Shown: positions 16,830-24,991 of the stretch, piece by piece
Layout of the letters: each line of letters starts with the position of its first letter
How positions within the stretch are numbered: position 1 is the stretch's first letter
Source of the DNA: Candidatus Gastranaerophilales bacterium
Lineage (GTDB): Bacteria > Cyanobacteriota > Vampirovibrionia > Gastranaerophilales > Gastranaerophilaceae
NCBI GenBank assembly: GCA_944322665.1
Contig: CALUPM010000009.1
Coordinates: 1 to 41,984, forward strand
Length of the DNA: 41,984 nt
Reading direction: 5' to 3'
The notes under the pieces: generated by a model
What the model was told of the DNA's origin: nothing
The model's database searches: none
The model's input: only the letters and a program-made list of their open reading frames with translations
Made by a program: the position numbers and the translations under genes

Positions 16830-17400
16830 TTCTTGTTATCCTGAAGCGCACGCTCAGAAGGTGAAAGACGTATGCCGTACCCGTTTACAGCGAGTGCGAA
16901 CAGCCGAAGGCTCCCCTTAAAAATTCTTCTGTCATCCTGAGCGAAGCGAAGGATCCCCTAAAAACGCCATGAGATTCTTCGGACTGGCGTCCTCAGAATG
17001 ACATGTCGGGTGCGATGGGGTTCTTCTGTCGTTGCACTCCCTCAGGATGACATGACGGACAAAATGGGGCGATTTCTTATCGTTTTAACGTCTTATCACC
17101 TTTATTTTAACCCCTCACCCGAATTCCAACGACTCACTTCGTTCGTCGGGAATTCTACCCTCTCCCGCAAGGGGTGAGGGGATTATTTTATGTAAAGGAC
17201 TTATCGACTTATCGCCTTGCAGTCTTATCGCCTTTTTAAACGTAAGGAACTTATCGTCCTAACGTCTTTTCGTCTTTATAACATAACTTCTTAGCGCCTT
17301 AGTGCCCTACAGCCCTAGCATCTTTTCCCGAAACAAACCTTTCAACTTTTCAACCCTCCTCACACTTCACTCTTCACTCTTCACTTTTTTTATCGCCTTT
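16830..17400. repeat. Composite intergenic repeat region
   Basis: The 700-bp gap between the YqiJ-like and ferritin genes holds no supported gene. In order: several CATTCTGAG/CTCAGGATGAC elements (16,835-17,060); GACATGACGGACAAAATGGG, shared with about 29,753; an inverted CCCCTCACCCGAATT...AATTCTACCCTCTCCCGCAAGGGGTGAGGGG element (about 17,110-17,182), also seen near 29,907-29,975; then TTATCGCC words and CT-rich words as at 1-450, ending at the ferritin stop. Confidence 0.8.
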
Positions 17401-17910
17401 TTATCCGATAACCGGCGCCACAAAAGTTCTTGCCGCAAGTTCTTTGTCAAGCATCAAGAGAGCTTTCGCATCGTCTTTAATAAGTTTCAATGTCGCAAGC
17501 ACTCCGCCGACATTTGATTCTTCTTCAACCTGTTCTTTTACGTACCAGTCAAGGAAAGAAAGTGCTGCGCGATCTTTAACTTCTTCTGCGACATCCATCA
17601 ATGCATTAATGCGGGAAGTTACGTATTCTTCGTGTTTCAGAACTTCTTCAAAAACATGCAGAGGAGACGTCCAATCAACCTGTGGTTTTGCAATAGCCTC
17701 AAGTTCAACCTTTCCGCCTCTTTCGTGAACATAATTAAACATTCCCATAGCATGAGCGTGTTCTTCCTGAACCTGTACTGTCATCCAGTTTACAAACCCT
17801 TTTAGATTAAGTCTTTCAAAATATGCCTGCATTGAAAGATAAAGGTATTCAGAATAAAATTCTTTGTTAATTTGATCATTAAAAGCTTTTTCTAATTTTT
17901 CAGAAATCAT
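17401..17910 (-). CDS. ftnA: Ferritin (FtnA type)
   Basis: 24-mer iron-storage protein that oxidises Fe(II) and stores ferric mineral in the cytosol. 169 aa, four-helix bundle. All ferroxidase residues of E. coli FtnA have counterparts at the same numbers: Glu17, Glu50, His53, Glu94, Gln127 and Glu130. There is no haem-binding Met typical of bacterioferritin. AAAAAGGAG precedes the ATG at ideal spacing. Divergently transcribed from the GH13-like gene across about 140 bp. No Fur box could be identified with confidence. Confidence 0.95.
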   Translation of the reverse strand: MISEKLEKAFNDQINKEFYSEYLYLSMQAYFERLNLKGFVNWMTVQVQEEHAHAMGMFNYVHERGGKVELEAIAKPQVDWTSPLHVFEEVLKHEEYVTSRINALMDVAEEVKDRAALSFLDWYVKEQVEEESNVGGVLATLKLIKDDAKALLMLDKELAARTFVAPVIG

Positions 17911-18054
17911 TTTTCACTCCTTTTTATTAAAAACTACTCTGTCAATTTTTATTCTAACACTGAAATGAGTAAATAGATATTAAATTTTAATTAAATTATC
18001 TTAACCCTCAAGGTGAATGTAAAAATTACGCGGATTTTTTATAAAAAAATTGTT

Positions 18055-19404
18055 ATGACAAAAAATTTCAACAACGGAAATCTTCGCCCGACAGAAAAAT
18101 TATTAAGTGTTTTAAGCGGAAGTTCAACCCTTCATTATGACACGTGGACGGAAAGCCGCGCATTCCGCGGGATCGGACGGGCTTCAAACAAAAAATGGCT
18201 TGCGGGAATTCATCCCTCAACTTTACTGACAAGAACCTTCAAACGTGCGGTCGATTCTATTGTGACGTTGAGCGAAAGCGGAGAATTCTACAGAGAATTT
18301 CCCAAAAATATTAAAACCCCTGACTACGGCGACAGGTGGGGACGGCTTGCAAATTACATTGAAATAAACAACCGTGCAATTGCAAACATGACTTTTGAAC
18401 ACTGCTGCTGCGGAATTATCAGCACGATTAAGCTTCTTCCGGCAATTCCGCCGTCTGCGTTCAGCTGGGCAAACTGCGTAATACTTTCGCAAATCTGGCC
18501 GAACATCTTCGGTGACGGATATAACAAAGGATTAGAAGAAAATTCTATTTACGGAGTCAGGCTGAATGCAGGCTACAGCCGGAATATCATTGATTTTTCG
18601 ATTGCAGATAAAGTAAGCCCCGAAGAGCAATTCAGGGCGTTTAATGACCTTGCGCATTTTAGAGGGCTTAAAACCGGTTACAGAGTAGTAATTTCCGCCG
18701 ATCAAATGAAAATCGCACATCCTGACGGCGACGATGAAGGTTTTGACTGGTGCAATGCGGAACATCAGGAACTCTGGATTAACGAGTGCGTAAAACTTTG
18801 CAAACTCGGGTTTGAGGCGATTTTCATAGATTCCGCAAAACACATTGGCGGCTACGACTGCGAAAATTACACAGGTGTCGGAGATTTACCGGAATACCCG
18901 CAGATGCAGTATATCCTAAACGAAATCCGCGCCCGCTCGGGTATGACAACATTAAGTTTTGTCGGAGAAAAAAGTTCCGGTGATTTTGACCGTTACAAAA
19001 ACCTCGGGCTTACAGCAGGAACAGCCTTCATTAACCCCGATAACTACGAAACCGTCAAAGACTGGTCGGAAAAACTCAAATATGCCAGAGATTATGCTCC
19101 GGGGGTTGAAGTTTCCAACGACAACGACACCGGCGGAACACCTTATGAAATAAGGCTTGAAAGAATAAAAAACTCTCTTTTCGGATTTGAACTTGCAAGC
19201 GACAAGCTTCCGAGCTTTATGCAGATGGAGGATTTGTTTCCGCTCAGATATGACGCGAACACCCATCTTTTAATGATGACAAACCCTTCCTACTCCACTG
19301 ACGGAACCCCCGAAAGCCACTGGTACAATCTTTTTACCCACGATGACGGGATTGAATACAACAAAAAGACAGGAGAATTATTTGCATATGCGATTGATAA
19401 ATAG
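18055..19404 (+). CDS. GH13-like (alpha-amylase superfamily) TIM-barrel protein, divergent
   Basis: 449 aa from the ATG at 18055. A GTG at 18013 would add 14 residues; neither start has a proper SD. Overall similarity is not recognised, but three motifs spaced as in the GH13 barrel are visible. These are GFEAIFIDSAKHIGG (Asp259, nucleophile position, region II), LSFVGEKS (Glu305, acid/base, region III) and VSNDNDTGG (Asp358, region IV, like NHDT). The N-terminal part is unusual, with HCCC at about 116-119. There is no signal peptide, so it is probably a cytosolic enzyme acting on alpha-glucan or another sugar. TATAAA lies 9 nt before the ATG. Flanked by repeats on both sides. Confidence 0.7.
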   Translation: MTKNFNNGNLRPTEKLLSVLSGSSTLHYDTWTESRAFRGIGRASNKKWLAGIHPSTLLTRTFKRAVDSIVTLSESGEFYREFPKNIKTPDYGDRWGRLANYIEINNRAIANMTFEHCCCGIISTIKLLPAIPPSAFSWANCVILSQIWPNIFGDGYNKGLEENSIYGVRLNAGYSRNIIDFSIADKVSPEEQFRAFNDLAHFRGLKTGYRVVISADQMKIAHPDGDDEGFDWCNAEHQELWINECVKLCKLGFEAIFIDSAKHIGGYDCENYTGVGDLPEYPQMQYILNEIRARSGMTTLSFVGEKSSGDFDRYKNLGLTAGTAFINPDNYETVKDWSEKLKYARDYAPGVEVSNDNDTGGTPYEIRLERIKNSLFGFELASDKLPSFMQMEDLFPLRYDANTHLLMMTNPSYSTDGTPESHWYNLFTHDDGIEYNKKTGELFAYAIDK

Positions 19405-19420
19405 GTGTTAAGACTGCAAG

Positions 19421-19540
19421 GCGATAAGACGTTAAGTGCGTTACGTTTAAAAAGGCGATAAGACTGCAAGGCGATAAGACTGCAAGGCGATAAGACTGCA
19501 AGGCGATAAGGCGTTAAGTGCGTTACGTTTAAAAAGGCGA
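19421..19540. repeat. 16-bp tandem repeats with flanking direct copies
   Basis: AAGGCGATAAGACTGC is repeated at 19452, 19468 and 19484, plus a partial copy at 19500. The array is flanked by near-identical copies of GTTAAGTGCGTTACGTTTAA. It is the reverse complement of the GCAGTCTTATCGCCTT words found before ferritin (about 17,217) and near 30,085. No spacers, so not CRISPR. Confidence 0.85.
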
Positions 19541-19666
19541 TAAGACTAATAAATTAAGTGAAACAACTCAACGCGCCCGCAAGGGCAAATTAAAAAAGAA
19601 AGGAAAAACATTCAAAATTAAATATAAAAATGCCGCGATAGCGAAGTGAACAATAATTGCAGACAA
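19541..19666. repeat. Direct duplication, copy 1
   Basis: About 126 bp starting TAAGACTAATAAATT and ending AATAATTGCAGACAA. It is matched nearly base for base by copy 2 at 19872-19997, a constant offset of 331 bp with no indels seen. Contains AAAGAAAGGAAAAACATTC and GATAGCGAAGT. Not followed by a gene. Confidence 0.85.
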
Positions 19667-19871
19667 GGCAAACATCAAAGGCGGGTATTGTTCGAGCGCA
19701 GCGAGTTTACCCGCCTAAATGCCGAGTCTTGCAAATTATTAGTGAACGAAGCGTGCCGGCTGGTTTTGCGGCACTTTTGCCACCAAAAGTGCCCCCGTCC
19801 GGAGGACAAAAAAAGAGATTCTTCTGGCTTCTGCCCACAGAATAATAGAAAAACCTAATGCAACAGGGCGC
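19667..19871. other. Spacer between duplicated leaders, with an inverted repeat
   Basis: No supported gene. GGCGGGTA and TACCCGCC form an inverted repeat at about 19680-19715, and GGCACTTTTG/CAAAAGTGCC words lie near 19770-19795. It ends with GAGATTCTTCTGGC, reminiscent of the CATTCTGAG repeat family. Confidence 0.55.
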
Positions 19872-19997
19872 TAAGACTGATAAATTTATTGAAACAACTC
19901 CGCGCGCCAGCAATGGCAAACCCAAAAAGAAAGGGAAAACATTCAAAATCAAATATAAAAATGCTTCGATAGCGAAGTAAACAATAATTGCAGACAA
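19872..19997. repeat. Direct duplication, copy 2 (leader of the tandem ferritin-like gene)
   Basis: Second copy of the 126-bp element, ending 18 bp before the ATG at 20016. Here it probably forms the 5' leader of that gene. Differences from copy 1 are scattered substitutions. Confidence 0.85.
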
Positions 19998-20015
19998 AAG
20001 AAAGGAAAAACTAAA

Positions 20016-21320
20016 ATGACATTTAATCCGTTAAAAGAAAAGGGAATTTCAATTGAAAACCAGCTTAGAAACTGGCACAAAATTGTTAAAAGACCGTTTG
20101 ACAAACATAAAGTCGACTGCTACACCAGAACCCGCCAGATTTTGATGAACGGGATTGAGGTTGAAGCGTGGAATTTTAAACATGCATTTGCAAGATTCTG
20201 TCCTGATGACGATGTTTGCAAAATTCTTGCAGAAACCAGACGTATAGAAGATATGCAGCAGACAACCGTAAACTGGATGACACCTGCAGAACAGTCCGTT
20301 CTTGAAACGACTCTCGGGTATGAACAGGTTGCGGTAGATTTAACGGCGTGGCTTGCGCAGAACGAACCGGACGATTATGTCCGAGAAACCTTCAATTTCG
20401 GGCTTCTTGAAGATTTTGACCATCTTTACCGCTACAGCCAGTGGGCATATATGATTCACGGAATTGACCCGAACGACATTTTGCAAAACCGGACAGATGT
20501 CCTTGTCAGCCGCCCGACACAAAACCATCACAACGACAACAAAATCAGGCTTAGAAACCATTACGACAGAGAAACCGCCGACCCGCAGACAAAAGTCAAC
20601 ATCCTGACTCTTGTATCAGGCGAGCAGCAGACACATAATTTCTACGCCGAACACGGAATGATGTACGGAAACGACGATTTGAGAAGAACTTTCGGCGAAA
20701 TCTGCGACGTGGAAGAAGAACACGTCACAATGTACGAATCCCTGATTGACCCGAACGAAACTATGTATGAAAAACTTCTTCTTCATGAATTTACGGAAGT
20801 ATGCACCTACTACAACTGCTACAAAGACGAGCAGGACGAACAATTAAAATTAATCTGGGAAGAATTTCTTGCCTTTGAAATCGAACATTTGAAAATAGCA
20901 TCCGACTTAATCAAAAAATACGAGAAGCGCGATCCGGAAGAAATTATCGGCGACAGTGTTGTGGAACCCTGCCACTTTGAAAGCCAGAAAGAATACGTTG
21001 CAGATATTTTGATTAACGAAATAGACAAACGCCTTGACGGGGAAGAAGAAAAAGGCTACACAATAATTGAAGATCTTCCTGACAACTGGTCAAGCTATGA
21101 TGTTCAGGAAAAAGTCGGCGAAGAGGGCGCTCCGACCGAAAAGACAATACAGCTTATAACAACAGCAACCGGCCGCGACATAGTTTTCGGAGCACCGAAA
21201 CTCATCAAAAAACAGGCGGAACTGATTGAGCGCGGGCTTGAAGAAAAAGCACAGGCGCCTGATACTGTTTCAGCCGACGACTACAGGGATATGGAAACCG
21301 CTGATATGGTAGAATTTTAA
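20016..21320 (+). CDS. Tandem ferritin-like (diiron four-helix) protein
   Basis: 434 aa, no named family recognised. Helices carry Glu/His patterns typical of the ferritin-like superfamily: GYEQVAVD (Glu103), LLEDFDHLYRY (Glu132, His136), SGEQQTHNF (Glu203, His207), DVEEEHVTMY (Glu233, His236), FTEVCTY (Glu261) and EIEHLK (Glu288, His291). The spacing suggests at least one complete diiron site and possibly two half-bundles in tandem. The last 130 residues are acidic and probably a separate domain. A soluble metal-dependent oxidase, rubrerythrin-like peroxidase or iron store are all possible; no rubredoxin Cys motif is present. AAAGGA lies about 9 nt before the ATG. Followed 18 bp later by a small membrane protein. 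Confidence 0.7.
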   Translation: MTFNPLKEKGISIENQLRNWHKIVKRPFDKHKVDCYTRTRQILMNGIEVEAWNFKHAFARFCPDDDVCKILAETRRIEDMQQTTVNWMTPAEQSVLETTLGYEQVAVDLTAWLAQNEPDDYVRETFNFGLLEDFDHLYRYSQWAYMIHGIDPNDILQNRTDVLVSRPTQNHHNDNKIRLRNHYDRETADPQTKVNILTLVSGEQQTHNFYAEHGMMYGNDDLRRTFGEICDVEEEHVTMYESLIDPNETMYEKLLLHEFTEVCTYYNCYKDEQDEQLKLIWEEFLAFEIEHLKIASDLIKKYEKRDPEEIIGDSVVEPCHFESQKEYVADILINEIDKRLDGEEEKGYTIIEDLPDNWSSYDVQEKVGEEGAPTEKTIQLITTATGRDIVFGAPKLIKKQAELIERGLEEKAQAPDTVSADDYRDMETADMVEF

Positions 21321-21338
21321 CTCTGAAAGGACAACTTT

Positions 21339-21614
21339 ATGAACAAAATAATCAAATTTGCCGGCGGAGGTCTGCTTCTCGGGCTTGCCGCCGCATCAAT
21401 CGCCGGAATAATCATGAAGAAAAACGGCACTTTAGACAAATTCATAGAAAACTTCAAAAAAGAACAGGACTTAAAAAAATTCAACAAAGACGATATTTTT
21501 GAAAGCCGTCTGTGCATGATTTCCGAAAACGACTGCGGCTGCGAGGAGGAGTATAAACACAAAACCCTTCACGGCGCAAACAATTTTAAACCCTCCACAA
21601 ACGGGAAACTGTAA
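21339..21614 (+). CDS. Small membrane-anchored protein, partner of the ferritin-like protein
   Basis: 91 aa. A Gly/Ala-rich membrane helix at about 6-26 (FAGGGLLLGLAAASIAGIIM) is followed by a Lys-rich helix and a polar tail containing CMISENDCGCEEEY. The three Cys could bind metal or form a disulfide. AAAGGAC precedes the ATG at good spacing. It sits 18 bp after the ferritin-like gene and before a strong terminator, so the two form an operon. Function unknown. Confidence 0.75.
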   Translation: MNKIIKFAGGGLLLGLAAASIAGIIMKKNGTLDKFIENFKKEQDLKKFNKDDIFESRLCMISENDCGCEEEYKHKTLHGANNFKPSTNGKL

Positions 21615-21630
21615 ATTCTGATAAAATTTC

Positions 21631-21668
21631 GGCGGCAGAATTTTAGAAAAATTCTGCCGCCTCTTTAT
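21631..21668 (+). terminator. Strong intrinsic terminator
   Basis: A perfect 14-bp stem, GGCGGCAGAATTTT (21631-21644) with AAAATTCTGCCGCC (21648-21661), a 3-nt loop AGA, then TCTTTATT. Ends the ferritin-like operon and may also serve the converging carbonic anhydrase gene. Confidence 0.92.
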
Positions 21669-21680
21669 TAATTAAAAATT

Positions 21681-22286
21681 TTAAATTAAATCTACCAGAC
21701 CTGTCGAATGGTCAAAATGACATTTTGCAATGTACAAACTGCCGTCTTTGACCGCCTGATTAACGATTACCGAATGTTTCATCAGATAATCTTCAACCCA
21801 TCTTGTGTGCTCCTGCGCAAAAAAGTTGTGGCAGGTTATGTCCTCTTTTTTGTCAAGAACAGGATAAACACACTTCAAAATAGACGAAAACTCCTTCATC
21901 GGCTCGGGATAATGCTCTTTTGCATACTTCATAACCCCGCAGTCGTCGTGCCCTAATAAAATCAAAAGCGGTACGCCCAGTTTTTTCACAGCATATTCAA
22001 CGCTTTCCACAACATTAGGCCCTGTTGTCATGCCGGCAACCCTAACAACAAAAATCTCCCCTATTCCGCAGTCAAAAATAATCTCCGGCACCACCCTTGA
22101 ATCCGAACACGTCAGAACACAAGCATAAGGTTCCTGATGAAACGCATACTTTTTTAAGGTTTCAAGTGAAATATTTTTAGTCGTCGGGGTGCCGTTTACA
22201 AAATTTCTGTTGCCCGCTAAAAGCTTCTCCAATTCGATCTTTGCTGAAGGTATAATGTTTTTTGGTAAATTAAATTTGTTTTCCAT
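21681..22286 (-). CDS. Beta-class carbonic anhydrase
   Basis: Zinc enzyme interconverting CO2 and bicarbonate in the cytosol. 201 aa. Zinc ligands and the Asp/Arg dyad are visible: Cys60-Ser-Asp62-Ser-Arg64 (CSDSR), and His113 and Cys116 in GHDDCGVMKY. RVAGMTTGPNVVESVEYAV is the typical following block. Convergent with the ferritin-like operon. The SD is weak (TAGAG very near the ATG). Confidence 0.94.
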   Translation of the reverse strand: MENKFNLPKNIIPSAKIELEKLLAGNRNFVNGTPTTKNISLETLKKYAFHQEPYACVLTCSDSRVVPEIIFDCGIGEIFVVRVAGMTTGPNVVESVEYAVKKLGVPLLILLGHDDCGVMKYAKEHYPEPMKEFSSILKCVYPVLDKKEDITCHNFFAQEHTRWVEDYLMKHSVIVNQAVKDGSLYIAKCHFDHSTGLVDLI

Positions 22287-22325
22287 AACTCTATTTTTAT
22301 ATAAAAAAAAAGTCCTTGCAAATTG

Positions 22326-22727
22326 TTAAGATTTATCTTTTTTCAGGTAATCCTCAAAACTTTTTGTACTTATCTTGTAGCCGCAGCCATCATGGAGTTT
22401 TGCCGGAAAGTAAATCTTTTTCACCGGATAATTCCTGCACATCGCAGGACGCCTTTTGTAGTCCGAACATAAACCCTCCGGCGTCACAAGTTTGCAGGCA
22501 AAAATAAAGTTCCCGTATTCGTCCTTACCCTTAATATAAAACCTTCTGTATTTCGGAAACAAAAACTGCATAATCTTGAATTCTTTTTCCGTATAAGTGT
22601 CCACACTGTACATATAATTACAGCATTTGCCGCACTTTTTGCACTCTCCCGTAATCTCATATTCAACTTTTTCCGCCACAAAATATGACCGTATTTCATT
22701 TATTATAGAAAATATAAAATCCAGCAT
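22326..22727 (-). CDS. YkgJ-family cysteine cluster protein
   Basis: 133 aa. CKKCGKCCNYMY gives CxxCxxCC, and a later CSDYKRRPAMCRNYP completes the zinc or iron-sulfur-binding pattern of this family (formerly UPF0153), whose function is unknown. The protein is otherwise basic and aromatic. No SD is seen; TATAAT ends 6 nt before the ATG, so the mRNA may be leaderless. Upstream of carbonic anhydrase on the same strand, 39 bp apart, and divergent from the PBP gene. Confidence 0.85.
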   Translation of the reverse strand: MLDFIFSIINEIRSYFVAEKVEYEITGECKKCGKCCNYMYSVDTYTEKEFKIMQFLFPKYRRFYIKGKDEYGNFIFACKLVTPEGLCSDYKRRPAMCRNYPVKKIYFPAKLHDGCGYKISTKSFEDYLKKDKS

Positions 22728-22733
22728 ATTTAT

Positions 22734-22739
22734 ATTATA
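22734..22739 (-). promoter_or_regulatory. -10 box immediately before the YkgJ-type gene
   Basis: TATAAT on the minus strand, 6 nt before the ATG at 22727. No convincing -35 at 16-18 bp. Supports a leaderless or near-leaderless start. Confidence 0.5.
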
Positions 22740-22825
22740 TCCCGAAATGTTGAAAACTTGCCCTTAAATATGTTTTATAATAGAATTGTAAAGTAATTAA
22801 GAAGGGATAATTTTAAAGAATAAAA

Positions 22826-24991
22826 ATGGTTAGAATAAAAAGAACGGATTCGGAAACAACCGCAAAAGCCGCGGCACGAAAAAATATTATGAAAAAAGAA
22901 AACAAATTTTTCAGAGCTGTAAAAGTGATATTTATTTTAGGAATTGCCTGTGCTCTTGCAGGATGTGTTTCATTTAACCTTTATCTTTCTTCTCTGCCTC
23001 CGATAGAAAACCTTGACGGATTCAAGCCGAATATTGTCACAAAATTTCACGCCCACGACGGCGAAATTATAAAAACCTTTACGGCATACACATATTCCCG
23101 CGTAGAGATGAAAGATGTTCCGCAGGACTTTATCAACGCTCTTATTGCAACAGAGGACAAAAACTTTTACAAACACCACGGATATGACCTTTACGGACTT
23201 GCCCGCTCGACAGTCCAGAACCTTATTGCCCGCAAGCTTGTGCAGGGCGCAAGCACAATTACCCAGCAGCTTGCAAGAATTCTGTTTCTCTCAAACGAAA
23301 AAACTTTTGACAGAAAGTTAAAAGAACTCGTAATCGCAGCAAGAATTGAAAAAACAATTTCTAAAGACCAGATTCTTGAAATGTATATGAATAACGTTTA
23401 CCTTGGCTCCGGCGCATACGGAGTTGAAGGAGCAGCAGAAATCTATTTCAACAAAAAACTTAAACAGCTTTCCCTTCCGGAACTTGCGCTGATTGCAGGT
23501 CTGCCTCAGGCTCCGTCTGTTTATTCGCCATTTAACAATCTTGATCTGGCTATAAAAAGACGTAATCAGGTTCTTTTGAGAATGTATAAAATGAAATTCA
23601 TTACAAAAGAACAGTATGAAAAAGCCAAAGAAGCAAAAGTAAAACTCAGCACAATGCCCCGATATTACACAACAAACAAAGCCCCGTATTTCTGCGATCT
23701 TGTGCTTGCAGAACTGGAAAAACTCGGATTTGATGAAACTGATATCTCTCAGGGCGGTTATAAAGTCGTAACAACACTTGATTTTAAAACCCAGAAAGCC
23801 GCAAATGAAGCTATTCTCAAAAACATGAACGCATACGGACTGAAAAAGAAAAACCAGCAGGCAGCAGTATTTTCATTCAGCCCTGTTGACGGAAGAATTC
23901 TTGCCTATGCGGGCGGAAAAGATTACACCCAGAGCCAGTACGACAGAGTTCAGGCAGTAAGACCGGCAGGTTCGGCATTCAAACCGTTTGTCTATGCAGC
24001 GGCAATCGAAAAAGGATTTAACCCTAATGACCTGATAGAAGATGCGCCGGTTACACTCGGCGGCTGGGCGCCTCACAATTACGGCAACAATTACAGAGGA
24101 AAAATTCCCCTTCATAAAGCGCTGAAAGTATCCTCAAACGTTTGTGCCGCAAGGTTGATAAAAGATGTCGGCATCCGTTCGGTAATTCAGATTGCAAGAG
24201 TTCTCGGGATAACAACCCCGCTTGAATACGATTACACTATTGCGCTCGGGTCAAACGGTACAAAATTATACGAAATTACAAGAGCTTACGGCGCTTTTGC
24301 AAACGGCGGATATATAGTAGAACCATTTGCGGTTGAAAGCGTTGAAACCTCCAGAGGAAAAATAGTTTACCGCGCGCCGGAGGCAAGAAAGACCCACCAG
24401 TTAAGTTACAATACAGCAGCCGTTATGACAGCAATGCTGAAAAACGTAATTAACGGAGGTACAGGCGCCGCTGCAAACATAGGCAAACCCGCCGCAGGCA
24501 AAACCGGTACAACAGACGACTACAAAGATGCCAGCTTTATCGGCTACACCCCGAATGTCGTAACAGGTGTCTGGGTCGGAAACGACGATAATACGGTCAA
24601 CCCGAAATCCGTACAGGGCGGAACTGTTCCGGCTCTAATCTGGCGCGACATTATGAAGGTTGCAACTGCTCCATATAAAAATGCGGATTTTGATTATCCG
24701 GAAGTAAAACTTATTGATGTAAAACCAAAACCGGAGCCAAAACCGGAAGAAACAGACCAGCCGCAGGAACCAGCAGAAAAGGAACAACCGGAAAATCAGC
24801 AGCAGACTCAAGATATTACTCCCGCTGCCAAGCCTGCACTTACACCAGCCGAGGTTGTTAAAAACTTTAAACAATCAAAATCTGAATCTGAAAAACCAAA
24901 ACCGCAGCCCGCACCTCAGCCTGCAGGAGTAACTGAAATTCAAAAAGCGCCGGTTCCGATACCGATGGCAGTTCCGGAGAGTTTGCACTGA
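22826..24991 (+). CDS. Class A penicillin-binding protein (PBP1A-like)
   Basis: Bifunctional peptidoglycan synthase. 721 aa: a short cytosolic N-terminus, one membrane segment (about 31-54), a GT51 transglycosylase domain with catalytic Glu110 in ATEDKNFYKHHG and QGASTITQQLAR, then a transpeptidase domain with Ser383 (GSAFK), Ser436-x-Asn438 and KTGT at 559-562. The tail after about 630 is Pro/Glu/Gln/Lys-rich and low complexity. The hydrophobic segment contains LAGC at 44-47, an exact lipobox, preceded by an alternative Met22. TATAAT occurs at 22776-22781 with a poorly spaced TTGAAA. The stop overlaps the next start (TGATG). Confidence 0.93.
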   Translation: MVRIKRTDSETTAKAAARKNIMKKENKFFRAVKVIFILGIACALAGCVSFNLYLSSLPPIENLDGFKPNIVTKFHAHDGEIIKTFTAYTYSRVEMKDVPQDFINALIATEDKNFYKHHGYDLYGLARSTVQNLIARKLVQGASTITQQLARILFLSNEKTFDRKLKELVIAARIEKTISKDQILEMYMNNVYLGSGAYGVEGAAEIYFNKKLKQLSLPELALIAGLPQAPSVYSPFNNLDLAIKRRNQVLLRMYKMKFITKEQYEKAKEAKVKLSTMPRYYTTNKAPYFCDLVLAELEKLGFDETDISQGGYKVVTTLDFKTQKAANEAILKNMNAYGLKKKNQQAAVFSFSPVDGRILAYAGGKDYTQSQYDRVQAVRPAGSAFKPFVYAAAIEKGFNPNDLIEDAPVTLGGWAPHNYGNNYRGKIPLHKALKVSSNVCAARLIKDVGIRSVIQIARVLGITTPLEYDYTIALGSNGTKLYEITRAYGAFANGGYIVEPFAVESVETSRGKIVYRAPEARKTHQLSYNTAAVMTAMLKNVINGGTGAAANIGKPAAGKTGTTDDYKDASFIGYTPNVVTGVWVGNDDNTVNPKSVQGGTVPALIWRDIMKVATAPYKNADFDYPEVKLIDVKPKPEPKPEETDQPQEPAEKEQPENQQQTQDITPAAKPALTPAEVVKNFKQSKSESEKPKPQPAPQPAGVTEIQKAPVPIPMAVPESLH

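Noticed and set aside
17401-19404. Ferritin plus GH13-like gene as a composite transposon
   Set aside because: Flanking repeats are inverted, but no transposase, target-site duplication or sharp boundary is visible; kept only as a low-weight finding.
19452-19511. Tandem 16-bp repeats as a possible CRISPR array
   Set aside because: Units are directly adjacent with no spacers, and no cas genes are present.
19646-19858. 70-codon frame in the gap between duplicated leaders
   Set aside because: No SD and includes repeat-family words and an inverted repeat; coding pattern not convincing.
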